From the NCBI GenBank assembly GCA_030403585.1, contig JAUEPE010000024.1, forward strand, positions 30,494 to 94,493: a stretch of 64,000 bases of DNA. The letters run 5' to 3'. Shown here piece after piece: positions 1 through 8,198 of this stretch. The translations under genes and the position numbers were made by a program. Source of the stretch: Frankia sp. RB7. Lineage in GTDB: Bacteria > Pseudomonadota > Alphaproteobacteria > Rhizobiales > Xanthobacteraceae. The notes beneath the pieces were generated by a model. That model saw nothing but the letters and a program-made list of their open reading frames with translations, searched no databases and had not been told where the DNA came from. Within the stretch, counting starts at the first letter, position 1. Each line of letters opens with the position of its first letter.

Positions 1-1
1 C

Positions 2-67
2 AACGTCCCCGGCGAGGTGCAGCTATGCATGGGCATCGTTCCCGCACCGTCGAAGCCGGCGTTGTAA
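2..67 (+). CDS. C-terminal end of an unidentified protein (partial)
   Basis: An open frame enters from the left edge and ends with TAA at 65-67; the last residues read NVPGEVQLCMGIVPAPSKPAL. It would converge on the Crp/Fnr gene, 11 bases away. Only 21 codons are visible, so no family can be named, and the frame could be chance. The alternative that this strip is just non-coding sequence downstream of the regulator cannot be excluded. Confidence 0.35.
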   Translation, partial: NVPGEVQLCMGIVPAPSKPAL

Positions 68-78
68 AGCAGCGCACG

Positions 79-807
79 CTAGTCGGTCACCTGCTTTCTC
101 AACGCCGCGAAATCGTTGACGACCATTTTGGTCGAGCCCGTCGAGATGATGCCGTCGTCCTGCAGGCGAGTGAGGATCAAGCTGATCGACTGCCGTGTCG
201 CGCCGATCATGCGCGCGAGATTGGCCTGCGTGATGCGGCCAAGCGAAATCGGACCGCTCTCGTCCTGCGCCGCGTTCTCGCACAGCTTGACCAAAAGCAG
301 CACCAGCCGTTCCGCCGCCTTCTGCCCGGCAAGCGTCTGCGCCAGCATCGAGTAGGTCTCGCCCTTGAAGCCGAGGCACTCGATCAATGCGACCGCGAAC
401 GACGGCGAGTGCGCAATCAGCCGCCGGATTGCATCCTGGTCGAGATGCAGTGCCTCGACCCGTCCGAGCGCACGGGCCGACCAGCTATGGCGGTGATCGC
501 CGAGAATGTAGGGCGCGCCGACGAAGTCGCCGGCCTCCCAGGTCGCCAGCATCAGCTCGCGTCCCTGCGTGCCGGCATGGGTGCTTTCGACGATCCCGCT
601 CAGGATGATGTGGATGCCGTTCGCCGGTGCCCCCTCTTTCAGAAGGTATTCGCGGTTCTGATAGGTGGCGAGCCTGCCGGTCCGCATCACCAGGTCCAGA
701 TCGAGCTTGTCCAACGCCTTCAACACATAGCGTCCGGTCCCGGGCCTTTGCACCTCGGCGCTCGGCTCACCTGGATCGGGCACCTCATGCGCATGACTGC
801 GCTCCAC
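79..807 (-). CDS. Crp/Fnr family transcriptional regulator
   Basis: A 242-residue cytoplasmic regulator with the usual Crp/Fnr layout: an N-terminal cyclic-nucleotide-binding-type beta-roll (about residues 30-140, with ILSGIVEST and GDFVGAPYILG) and a C-terminal winged helix whose recognition helix region reads ANLARMIGATRQSISLILTRL. There is no N-terminal Cys cluster of the Fnr type, so an oxygen-sensing 4Fe-4S centre is unlikely. The start is a GTG at 807, supported by GGGAGA about six bases upstream; no in-frame ATG fits as well. It is the last gene of the leftward deacylase-permease-binding protein-amidase run, 72 bases after the amidase stop, so it probably controls that operon. The ligand is unknown. 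Confidence 0.9.
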   Translation of the reverse strand: MERSHAHEVPDPGEPSAEVQRPGTGRYVLKALDKLDLDLVMRTGRLATYQNREYLLKEGAPANGIHIILSGIVESTHAGTQGRELMLATWEAGDFVGAPYILGDHRHSWSARALGRVEALHLDQDAIRRLIAHSPSFAVALIECLGFKGETYSMLAQTLAGQKAAERLVLLLVKLCENAAQDESGPISLGRITQANLARMIGATRQSISLILTRLQDDGIISTGSTKMVVNDFAALRKQVTD

Positions 808-817
808 AATCGGTCTC

Positions 818-839
818 CCTTCGAGTGACGGCTCGAAGG
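818..839. promoter_or_regulatory. Inverted repeat overlapping the regulator's leader
   Basis: CCTTCGAG and CTCGAAGG are perfect 8-base arms separated by six bases (TGACGG). The arm nearest the regulator runs directly into its GGGAGA ribosome binding site, 10 bases before the GTG start. It could be an operator for autoregulation or an RNA hairpin limiting translation. On the minus strand no T-run follows, so an ordinary terminator is unlikely. Confidence 0.4.
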
Positions 840-879
840 CTAGGAGGTCTCCGGTCGGATTGCAACGCGCCGCAAATGC

Positions 880-2235
880 TCAAGGCTGGGCTACCGCTCC
901 CATGAATGCGCAAGCGAGGTCGGTGAGCAGTCGCTCCCGGCCGGCCGGCGCCAGAAACGTGACGCCATAGGGCACGCCCGCCCCGGTGATCGCATTCGGG
1001 ACCGCGATCGCGGCGAGCCCAAGCGGATTGGCGTAGTTGGTGTAGTAGCCGTTGTTGAAATTGGCCGTCAGCGGGTCCCGCGCGACGTCGTCGATCCTGA
1101 GCACGGTTCCGACCGTCGGCACGACCAGCGCATCATGGACTTGCCAGAAATCGCGCAGCGAGCGCTGGACCTCCTTGACCTCGTAGAGCGCGCGGTAGGC
1201 CTCTGCTGCGGTAAACTTCCGGCTGCCGATGACGAGATCGCGGACGACCTTGACGCCGGCATCTGGATTGGCGTCGAGGAACTCACCGACCGAAACATCC
1301 CGCTCGGCGAGGAACGATCCGAAGAACATCAAATCGTTGATCGATGTGAATGGTGAGAAATCGGCGGAAGCGATCGACATGTCGAGCTGTTGCAACTTGC
1401 GAAGCCCACTGGCGAACAGCCTCTCCGTCTCCTCGTTGCCGAAGAATTTGAGCTGGTCCGCACGAGGTGTTGCGATACGAAGTGGCCGTGACGGAGCAGC
1501 TTGCTCCTTCCAGCCGTCAAAATCGATCGGCGAAAAGCAGTCCTCGGGATCGCGGCGCGCCAGCACGCGATAGACGTCATAGCCGTCGCCCGGCTCCCGT
1601 GTGTAGAGCGAGATGGTGTCGAAGCTTCGGCAGGCATAGACCATGCCGCGCTGGCTGAAGGCGCCGGGCGCCGGCTTGAAGCCGGTGACGCCACAATAGG
1701 ACGCCGGCACCCTGCCCGATCCGCCGGTATCGGTGCCGAAGGCAAAGGACGACGTGCCGGTTGCGACCGACACCGCCGCGCCGGAGCTGGAGCCGCCGGG
1801 AATGTAGGCCGGATTGTGCGGGTTGCGCGCGATGCCATAAGGCGACCGCACGCCGACGAGACCGGTTGCGAACTGGTCCATGTTGGTCTTGCCCACATAG
1901 ATCGCGCCGGCAGCGACGGCATCGGCGACAGCCGGGCTCGTCTCCCTGGCGACATAGGCGAACTCCGGGCAGGCCGAGGTTGTCTGCTCGCCCGCGACGT
2001 CGATGCAATCCTTGACCGAGAATACGAGGCCATAGAGCGGCAGCTGGTCAATCTCACCGAGACGCGCATCGAGGCCGCGTGCGGCGGCCACGACGCTCTC
2101 CGGATTCGCAGTCGAGATCCAGACACCGCTCTGGTCGGCATCCCCCAGCCGCGACAGCACGTGAGCGACCACATCGGACGGCTTGAGCACACCGCTGCGA
2201 TAGGCAGCGCGGAGGTGACGAGGCGCGAGATTCAT
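880..2235 (-). CDS. Amidase (amidase-signature family, allophanate-hydrolase-like N-terminal domain)
   Basis: A 451-residue amidase-signature enzyme, cytoplasmic, hydrolysing a C-N amide bond of an unknown substrate. The Ser-cisSer-Lys triad is visible: Lys75 (FSVKDCIDVAG), Ser149 in GGSSSGAAVS and Ser173 in DTGGSG; the spacings match AtzF-type allophanate hydrolases. AtzF proteins of about 600 residues carry an extra C-terminal domain that is absent here, so true allophanate hydrolysis is doubtful. I chose the ATG at 2235 because MNLAPRHLRAAYRSG matches the family's N-terminus; an in-frame ATG at 2283 would add 16 residues of poor resemblance. It lies 54 bases after the binding-protein gene and 72 before the Crp/Fnr gene, in one operon. 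Confidence 0.85.
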   Translation of the reverse strand: MNLAPRHLRAAYRSGVLKPSDVVAHVLSRLGDADQSGVWISTANPESVVAAARGLDARLGEIDQLPLYGLVFSVKDCIDVAGEQTTSACPEFAYVARETSPAVADAVAAGAIYVGKTNMDQFATGLVGVRSPYGIARNPHNPAYIPGGSSSGAAVSVATGTSSFAFGTDTGGSGRVPASYCGVTGFKPAPGAFSQRGMVYACRSFDTISLYTREPGDGYDVYRVLARRDPEDCFSPIDFDGWKEQAAPSRPLRIATPRADQLKFFGNEETERLFASGLRKLQQLDMSIASADFSPFTSINDLMFFGSFLAERDVSVGEFLDANPDAGVKVVRDLVIGSRKFTAAEAYRALYEVKEVQRSLRDFWQVHDALVVPTVGTVLRIDDVARDPLTANFNNGYYTNYANPLGLAAIAVPNAITGAGVPYGVTFLAPAGRERLLTDLACAFMGAVAQP

Positions 2236-2289
2236 GTCTGTGCTCACGGGGCGAGGTATGCCGGCGGATAAACCCGCCGGCATTGGGCT

Positions 2290-3300
2290 TCAATGGCCGA
2301 CCACCTTCTCGATATACGAGGGCTGGATGAAGGCTTCGAAATCAGCACGCGGCAGCAGTTTCGGCAAACGCTCCTGTTTCACCAGGAAGTCGGCGGTAGA
2401 CACCAGAGTATCGACGAACTTGCCCTTCTTCGCGGACGTGCCGAGATACTCCTCGATGAGCTGCTTGTTGCAGGGGACCATCCCGGTGCCCTTCATCATG
2501 CGCGTCGCATCTTCGAGCGGCAGCGACAGCTCCTCCGCGATGATCTCGGCCGTCTTCTCCGGATTCTTCAGCCAGAAGTCGATGCCTTCGCACTCAGCCT
2601 TGACGAACTTCTCGACATAGGAGGGATATTTATCCGCGAACGCATTCATGACGACGCCGATGTCCCAGGTCGGGTAACCGCGCTTGGCCATCTCGCCCGA
2701 GGTGATGAGTATCTTGCCGCCGTTCTTCACCGCCTTGTCGAGATTAGGTTCCCAGAACCATGCGGCATCAATGTCGCCGCGCAGCCAGGCCGCCGCGATG
2801 TCCGACGGTGCGAGGTCTAAAATCTTCATCGAGGCGGGATCGACGCCCTCGTCCTTCAGCGCCTGGAGCAGCAGGTAATGCGTGGTCGAGCCGAACGGCG
2901 CCGCCACCGTCTTGCCCTTGAGGTCCTTGAGCGAGGTGATGTTCTTGTCGGTGCGGACCACCATCGCCTCGACATAGTCGAGCATGTTGATGACCAGGAT
3001 ACCCTTGATCGGAAGTGCCCGCGTCGCACCAATCGCGGTCGGCGGATTGCCAAGGCCGCCGAAATCGACGTCGTTGCCGGCGATCGCGCGCAGCATGTCG
3101 CCGCCGCCGCCAACCTTGACGTATTTGATGTCGACACCCGGCATCTCCTTGGCGAGCAGCCCGAGATGCTTTGTCACGAGTTGCGCGTTCACCAGGTTCA
3201 GATAGCCAACGGTCACTTTCGCCGGCTTGTCCTCGGCGTGCGCCGTGGCCGTCAACGCCATGGTCACAACCGCGAGCATGGCAACAAGTCTCTTCATCAT
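2290..3300 (-). CDS. NitT/TauT-type ABC transporter substrate-binding protein
   Basis: A 336-residue periplasmic binding protein of the taurine/sulfonate/nitrate group. It has a cleavable signal peptide (hydrophobic MLAVVTMALTATAHA, cleavage before EDKPAK). The body shows family features: VGYLNLVNAQLV at the first strand, GGGGDMLRAIAGNDVDFGGLG in the ligand cleft, and DIAAAWLRGDIDAAWFWEP. Two adjacent ATGs (3300, 3297) follow a clear AGGAG. It sits between the permease (28 bases upstream) and the amidase, so the ligand is likely an amide, N-acyl compound or sulfonate handled by the neighbouring hydrolases; this is inference. No ATPase gene accompanies it. Confidence 0.9.
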   Translation of the reverse strand: MMKRLVAMLAVVTMALTATAHAEDKPAKVTVGYLNLVNAQLVTKHLGLLAKEMPGVDIKYVKVGGGGDMLRAIAGNDVDFGGLGNPPTAIGATRALPIKGILVINMLDYVEAMVVRTDKNITSLKDLKGKTVAAPFGSTTHYLLLQALKDEGVDPASMKILDLAPSDIAAAWLRGDIDAAWFWEPNLDKAVKNGGKILITSGEMAKRGYPTWDIGVVMNAFADKYPSYVEKFVKAECEGIDFWLKNPEKTAEIIAEELSLPLEDATRMMKGTGMVPCNKQLIEEYLGTSAKKGKFVDTLVSTADFLVKQERLPKLLPRADFEAFIQPSYIEKVVGH

Positions 3301-3328
3301 ATCGATCTCCTCTTGATCAGGACTGGAC

Positions 3329-4168
3329 TCAGGCCCACGGCATCAACAGTTTCGCGATGCCGCGCATAATGAGGTCGAGCAAGACGCCGGTGAGGCCGAG
3401 CACGATCAGGCCCATGATCACGACGTCAGACAGCAAAAACTTTGCGGCATCCCAGATCATCCAGCCGATGCCGGCGGAGGCCGCGACGATCTCGGCAGCA
3501 ACCAGAACGGTGTAGGTGAAGCCGAGCGAGATGCGCATGCCCGCGAGGATCAACGGCCCCGCCGCCGGCAGGTAGACGTGAAACAGCAGATGACGCCGGG
3601 TTGCGCCAAGCGACTGCGCGGCGCGCACATAGACGGGATCGACGCTGGTGACGGCCTGGATCGTCGAAATGACGATGCCCGGCAGGCCGGCGAGGAACAG
3701 CAGCGACAGCTTCGAGCTCTCGCCGATGCCGAGCCACATCACCAGCAGCGTATAAAGCCCGAGCGGCGGCAGCGGCCGGTAGAATTCGATCAACGGATTG
3801 AGCAGTGCACGGGCATTGCGCGACACGCCCATGAGCACGCCAAGCGGGATGCCGACGAGGCACGCCAGCGTGAACGCCGTGAGGATGCGATAGAGGCTGG
3901 CGCCGAGATGCTGGAGTAGCGTCGCGCCTTGATAACCCCTGGTCATCGTCTTGATGAACGCGGCCCACACCGCTTGCGGCTTCGGCAGAAACAGCTCGTT
4001 GGCCCAGCCCATGTCGGTGACCAGGGTCCACGTCGCCAGGAGCAGCGCCACGGTCAGCGACGACAACAGGAAAGAGCGCGAAATCTTTGGAAGCCTCCGC
4101 CTCAGATGGCCCCGTCGCGTACGATCCGCGGAGATTGGAATAGCCATGGGGCTCGCCTCGACGCTCAT
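3329..4168 (-). CDS. NitT/TauT-type ABC transporter permease
   Basis: A 279-residue inner-membrane permease of the TauC/SsuC type, with about six membrane segments. The cytoplasmic EAA loop that contacts the ATPase is visible as AAQSLGATRRHLLFHVYLPAA, followed by GPLILAGMRISLGFTYTVLVAAEI. Its ATG overlaps the stop of the M20 gene by four bases (ATGA, 4165-4168), indicating translational coupling. The intact EAA loop means it still expects an ATP-binding partner, yet none is encoded in the operon or elsewhere nearby. Confidence 0.92.
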   Translation of the reverse strand: MSVEASPMAIPISADRTRRGHLRRRLPKISRSFLLSSLTVALLLATWTLVTDMGWANELFLPKPQAVWAAFIKTMTRGYQGATLLQHLGASLYRILTAFTLACLVGIPLGVLMGVSRNARALLNPLIEFYRPLPPLGLYTLLVMWLGIGESSKLSLLFLAGLPGIVISTIQAVTSVDPVYVRAAQSLGATRRHLLFHVYLPAAGPLILAGMRISLGFTYTVLVAAEIVAASAGIGWMIWDAAKFLLSDVVIMGLIVLGLTGVLLDLIMRGIAKLLMPWA

Positions 4169-5463
4169 GTGCGCACTCCCAGAATCTGCATGATGGTCAG
4201 CGCATAGATCCGCGTTGCCATCACCGATTTGGTGATCGAGATGTTCTCGTTGTCGACGGCCCAGCCATCCTCGCCGGGACCGAAGGTCACCGCGTTGATG
4301 CCGGCCTCACGAAAGCGGATCGTGTCGTTGAAGGCGTTCTTGCGGTTGACGCCGGGCTCGCGGCCCATCAGGCGCCGATAGACCGCGCGCAGGGAACGGC
4401 AGGGCTCTTCCTCGACCGGCACCGGCTCGGTCGCGTTGACGAACAGCGAGCCGGGCACCTGGCGCACCTCGACCTTGACGTCGTTGACGCCCGCAAACGT
4501 CTGCTGCCCGAGACACTCGATATCGGAAATCACGCTTCCAAGCGTCATGCCGGGCACGATGCCGACCACCGCGAGCGTGATGGTGCAGGCATCCGGCGAG
4601 AACTGCATCTCGCCGGGCAAGCCGCCGCGGATGCGCACGACGGAGCAGCACGGCGGCGTGTGCCCCATGAACTTGCTCGGCACATGCGTGAACGCCATCT
4701 CCTTCAGCTTCGGCAGCAGCTTTGCTGCCTCCATGATGGCATTGACGCTGATGTCCGGACGCCAGATGTGCGACTTGATGCCCTGGACCGTGACCTCGAT
4801 CAGGCAATGACCGGAATTCGCCACCGAGAGGTTCATGCCCCAATCTTTGGACGCGTCACCCCACGCGGTCGGCTCTGCCGTGATCTCGTAATCGGCGGTG
4901 AGGCCGACCTTATTGAGCATGTAGATCGAGCCCTCGGTGCCGTTGCGCTCCTCGTCGACGGTATAGCAGCACATCAAGGTGCCATCGAACTTCACGCCTT
5001 CTTCGATCAGCGCCTGTACCGCCAGCAGCGACGCTGCGAGATTGCCGCGCGTATCGGAAGTGCCGCGTGCATAGAGCAGGTCACCATGACGCGTCGCCTT
5101 GAACGGATCGAAATCCGTCATGTGCCATTTCTCCGGCTCAACCGCCGGATAGGTGTCGAGATGATCGTTGAGGATCAGCGAGGGGGCTCCGTCGCGCCCC
5201 TTCAACACGCCAAGCACGTTCGGCCGGTGCGGCTGCGCGCTGTGCTTGGTGACCTCCATGCCGAGGGCTTCGAGCTTGCCCGCGACCAGCATGGAGATCG
5301 CCTCCTCCTCGGCTGGCGGCAGATCGGGATCGAGCGGATTGCCGGAGCGCGGCTGGCCAGTGCGGATCAGCTCCGATGCCAGTTCAAGCCACCGCTCCTC
5401 CGTGATGCGCGACAGCACGCGTTGCTCGAGATCGGAGTAAGGCGGGGTGACGGACATCTGCAT
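4165..5463 (-). CDS. M20 family metallopeptidase / deacylase (ArgE/DapE/ACY1 type)
   Basis: A 432-residue M20 enzyme expected to remove an acyl or amino-acyl group with a two-metal centre. Visible ligands and catalytic residues: His101 and Asp103 (NDHLDTYP), Asp137 (RGTSDTRGN), Glu171/Glu172 (VDEERNGTEG) and Glu197 (ITAEPTA). The dimerisation-domain His is in KSHIWRPDISVNAI. The usual last ligand His of the AHxxNE motif is not seen: the sequence there reads GEDGWAVDNENI. It is the first gene of the leftward operon, overlapping the permease by four bases. Product range cannot be stated; N-acyl amino acid or dipeptide-like substrates fit the family. Confidence 0.85.
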   Translation of the reverse strand: MQMSVTPPYSDLEQRVLSRITEERWLELASELIRTGQPRSGNPLDPDLPPAEEEAISMLVAGKLEALGMEVTKHSAQPHRPNVLGVLKGRDGAPSLILNDHLDTYPAVEPEKWHMTDFDPFKATRHGDLLYARGTSDTRGNLAASLLAVQALIEEGVKFDGTLMCCYTVDEERNGTEGSIYMLNKVGLTADYEITAEPTAWGDASKDWGMNLSVANSGHCLIEVTVQGIKSHIWRPDISVNAIMEAAKLLPKLKEMAFTHVPSKFMGHTPPCCSVVRIRGGLPGEMQFSPDACTITLAVVGIVPGMTLGSVISDIECLGQQTFAGVNDVKVEVRQVPGSLFVNATEPVPVEEEPCRSLRAVYRRLMGREPGVNRKNAFNDTIRFREAGINAVTFGPGEDGWAVDNENISITKSVMATRIYALTIMQILGVRT

Positions 5464-5772
5464 AACGGGTTCCGTTGGCTCCCGGCGCCGGCCGCGCCGC
5501 TTCGTTGCAGCACCTCATTGCAGCGACTGTGCCAACCGCCCAAAAGGGCCGCCTGGGCGTAATTAGTGATTGCAGTTCAATGATTTGGACGACAATCTCG
5601 GCCGCGCAAATTTTTGCGCCCCAAATGCGGTTTGCCGAAGACGCAGCGCAGGCTGAGCAGACTGGCCTCAACGTTCGGACGGCTGATCGAGATCGTCCAC
5701 TCGGCGCCGATCTGCACCTGCGGGTGCGTGAGATAGCGGACGATGTCGGCGGTCATTTCGGGTCGTGTCCGG
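5464..5772. other. Intergenic region upstream of the deacylase operon
   Basis: About 310 bases with no complete gene. It must hold the promoter of the leftward M20-permease-binding protein-amidase-regulator operon. A near-direct repeat of TTGCAGCACCTCATTGCAG type lies close to the operon start (about 5502-5524). The left-central part carries the possible gene remnant described separately. Confidence 0.5.
5577..5756 (-). pseudogene. Possible remnant of a histidine phosphatase 5' end
   Basis: A 59-codon frame starting MTADIVRYLTHPQVQI. VRYLTHPQV resembles the N-terminus of rhizobial histidine-phosphatase (phosphoglycerate-mutase-like) proteins. After about 12 residues the likeness stops, there is no RHG-type catalytic motif, and no ribosome binding site is seen. 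I read it as a truncated leftover between the extensin-like gene and the deacylase operon; chance similarity is possible. Confidence 0.3.
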
Positions 5773-6987
5773 CTAATCGTCCGAGAACTCGTCTTCCTCG
5801 TTGACCTTCTCGCGCTTGCTCTTGTGCACACCGAGCGCGCCGGTCACGGACGGATCGCGCGCGTTCGCGTAAGGAGTGCGCCGCTGCACACGCGCGGCGA
5901 CTTCCTCGCCGGAGACCGCGGCCGGCTGGCAGATCAGGCGGCGGCTGGCGCGGCGCATCAGATCGACGTGGATGTGATCGTAATGATAGACGTTCGAGCC
6001 CGGCGCGAGCACGGTGGTGAAATGCGCGCACGCGCCCGACTGGACGTCGCGCAGAAAACCCTGCTCTTCTGGCATCCCGTGCCAGCCATCCTTCACGGTG
6101 ATGCGGCGGCCATCGGCGAGCACGAAGGCGGCAACATCGAGCGCGTTGCCGAAGGCGTGCTCGGAAATATGGGCGTGCGGATTGCCGTTCATGCCGCGGC
6201 AGGAATAGGCGGAGATCTGCTTGATCTCGACCACGCGGGCGCCGAACCAGCGCATCGCCGAAGGCTGCACGCTGTCGGCAAACCAGCGGTCGAGTTCGGA
6301 GACGATCGGACACGCCAGCGTCGCCGTCGGCTTTATCGCAACCGGACCGACGGCGGTGACGGGATTGCCCTGCGCAGGACCCAACCGCGGCGGCGGTTGT
6401 TGCGCGGGCGCTTGCGAATACGGCGCCGGACCGGGCTGACGCGCCGGATAGCTCGGCGCATTCATGTAACGCGCCGCGCCCGCGGCGTCGGTGCCCTCGG
6501 GCGGCAGGTCGATCTCGTCTTCCTGCGGCGCCACGCCGGGCGCGCTGAGCGACACCGGGCCGGACGACGCGCCATAGCCGGAGGGCTGGCGCACCGCGCT
6601 CTCGGGATAGTTCGACCGCTGCGGATAGCCTTGCTGCGGATAACTTTGCGCCGGATAATTCGATTGCGGCTGCCTCACCGGCCAGCGCGGCTGGTTGCCG
6701 ATGCTGCCGGGCGGGCGTGGATCCTCGTCAGCGAAACCGTAGCTGCTTGTGCCTTCGCCGATGGCGGCGACCTTTAGCGGAAACTCGGCGCCGCACATGC
6801 CGGGGCCGGAGATCGGCTCGATCCGGACGATGTCAGGGCTCTCCTTCACGGCGCCCGATTTCAGGCACGCCGCTTCTGCCTCGGCCCGCCACGGTTCACG
6901 TTCGGCCTGGAAAAAGCCGCGTCCGCAACCCGCGAGCGAAACAAGGACGATGGAGCCGACGAGATACAAACGAACTCCGCGCGTCAT
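5773..6987 (-). CDS. Extensin-family lipoprotein (Extensin-like C-terminal domain)
   Basis: A 404-residue secreted protein. The N-terminus is a lipoprotein signal with lipobox LAGC (Cys22), so it is probably anchored in the envelope. Residues about 90-220 are a low-complexity Pro/Gln/Tyr-rich linker. The C-terminal part (about 225-370) is an extensin-like domain: ACPIVSELDRWF, YSCRGMN, SEHAFGNALDVAAF, and YHYDHIHVDLM, whose His/Asp pattern resembles D-Ala-D-Ala metallopeptidase folds. A peptidoglycan-related role is therefore plausible but unproven. The tail is acidic. The start lacks a good ribosome binding site. A TTAA-N7-TTAG sequence, one base off a CtrA box, lies just upstream at 7011-7025. 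Confidence 0.85.
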   Translation of the reverse strand: MTRGVRLYLVGSIVLVSLAGCGRGFFQAEREPWRAEAEAACLKSGAVKESPDIVRIEPISGPGMCGAEFPLKVAAIGEGTSSYGFADEDPRPPGSIGNQPRWPVRQPQSNYPAQSYPQQGYPQRSNYPESAVRQPSGYGASSGPVSLSAPGVAPQEDEIDLPPEGTDAAGAARYMNAPSYPARQPGPAPYSQAPAQQPPPRLGPAQGNPVTAVGPVAIKPTATLACPIVSELDRWFADSVQPSAMRWFGARVVEIKQISAYSCRGMNGNPHAHISEHAFGNALDVAAFVLADGRRITVKDGWHGMPEEQGFLRDVQSGACAHFTTVLAPGSNVYHYDHIHVDLMRRASRRLICQPAAVSGEEVAARVQRRTPYANARDPSVTGALGVHKSKREKVNEEDEFSDD

Positions 6988-7105
6988 GCGCGCACGTTCG
7001 GTGAATTTACTTAAAGACTCTTTAGCGCTTCGGTTTCAGCTTTGGTTAACCATGCCGGCCGCGCGAGACGCGCGCGACCGAACAAGGCGGCGCAAAAGCT
7101 AGCCT

Positions 7106-7330
7106 TCAGAAATTCGAGCAGTCCGATCCAGTGATGCCGCCGATCTTGAAATCGCGGCACATCAAGCCGGGGTTGTCGGGGTCGGGATAGCGGTCGTCCT
7201 TCTCGCGCACGGTGTGACTGAAGCACCAGCCGCGCCCGCGCATGCAGCGCTTGTTACAAATTGGATAGGGACAAGTCTGAACGGCGCGTGCTCTACGAGC
7301 GTGGCCCCTCCTCGACCCGTGTCCAGTCAT
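7106..7330 (-). CDS. Small Cys-rich hypothetical protein
   Basis: A frame of up to 74 codons whose C-terminal part (from about residue 18) looks protein-like: CPYPICNKRCMRGRGWC, HTVREKDDRYPDPDNPG, then two more Cys before the end. Six cysteines and high GC at third positions support coding; the first 17 residues are Arg-rich and overlap the end of the DUF2147-type gene in another frame, so the true start may be a later codon (for instance the ATG at 7243). No known family recognised. Could be metal-binding or disulphide-bonded. Confidence 0.45.
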   Translation of the reverse strand: MTGHGSRRGHARRARAVQTCPYPICNKRCMRGRGWCFSHTVREKDDRYPDPDNPGLMCRDFKIGGITGSDCSNF

Positions 7331-8123
7331 TGCCGGAACACCAGAAGTGGCCGAATGCGCAGGTTTCGACGTAGAGCTTGCCCCAGCTTTTCAGTGTCAT
7401 CGTCGCATAATAGGTCTTGCCGCTGGAGCCGCTGTAAATGCTGCCGCTCCAGGCGTCATGCGCTTTCGGCTTCATGTTGACCAGCACGCTCTCGCCGCGG
7501 GTCGAGGGCTCGGTCAGCGCAAAACCACACAGCAAGGGACCGCAGCGTTCGATGCGGACCGTGCCCTTGGCGCTGTCGTTCTCCCATTCGCCGAGCGGCA
7601 GATAGGCCGGCTCGTCGTTGCCGCGCGGCGCGATCCCTGCGGTCTGCTTGACCTCGGGCCGCGGGGCAACGACCGGCGGCTCTGTGCGCGGCGGATCTGC
7701 ACGCGACAGATCAACCCGTGGCGGGTTGGGGCTCAAAGCCTCGAATTTCGGTGTCTCGGGTCTTGGCGCCGGCGGCAACGTGACGGGCCGCGAACTCGCC
7801 GCGGCAACAATGGGGGCCATCGGCGCCGGAGGCGGCGCGACCACGGTCGCTTGGGGCGGCTTGACTGGCGTTGCGGCTTGGACCGGCGGAATAACGACCG
7901 GCACCGGCGCAGGCAGCGGGGCTTGCGTCGTGGCGACATCCTCGATCGGCCGGATACTGCGACCGGTCGAGATCGAGACGCAAGACGCGGATCGACAGTT
8001 GCGCGGAGCCTCGACTTGGAACCGGTGGCCGCCAATTGTAAAGGCGTAGGTGCTGGCCTGCGCCGTGGGTGCGATCGCCGTCAATGCGATCAACGTGCCG
8101 AACAAAATCGAAAGCCGCTTCAT
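7293..8123 (-). CDS. Secreted DUF2147-like protein, paralogue A
   Basis: A 276-residue exported protein. The start at 8123 follows GGGAGG; an upstream in-frame codon at 8144 has no such support. Signal peptide MKRLSILFGTLIALTAIAPTAQA, then a short conserved module (FQVEAPRNCRSASCVSIS), a Pro/Ala-rich linker (about residues 65-165) and a C-terminal DUF2147-like module of about 95 residues (GEWENDSAKGTVRIERCG, LVNMKPK, WSGSIYSGSSGKTYYATM, CAFGHFWCSGNDWTRV). DUF2147 proteins are periplasmic/secreted, of unknown function. It is divergent from a clear paralogue at 8309-9046, with a CRP-like palindrome between them. Confidence 0.8.
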   Translation of the reverse strand: MKRLSILFGTLIALTAIAPTAQASTYAFTIGGHRFQVEAPRNCRSASCVSISTGRSIRPIEDVATTQAPLPAPVPVVIPPVQAATPVKPPQATVVAPPPAPMAPIVAAASSRPVTLPPAPRPETPKFEALSPNPPRVDLSRADPPRTEPPVVAPRPEVKQTAGIAPRGNDEPAYLPLGEWENDSAKGTVRIERCGPLLCGFALTEPSTRGESVLVNMKPKAHDAWSGSIYSGSSGKTYYATMTLKSWGKLYVETCAFGHFWCSGNDWTRVEEGPRS

Positions 8124-8198
8124 CGACGCCTCCCTCAATGTCACGATGTTACGCAGATGAATGGGGGCTGAATGTGCGCTGGCTCACCCAGGCGGTCG

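Noticed and set aside
5569..5581. ATTGCAGTTCAAT as an Fnr/FixK-like site for the deacylase operon
   Set aside because: Only four-base arms and the spacing does not fit TTGAT-N4-ATCAA.
7011..7025. CtrA box upstream of the extensin-like gene
   Set aside because: TTAA-N7-TTAG misses one consensus base and is only 24 bases from the start codon; noted with the gene but not called as a site.
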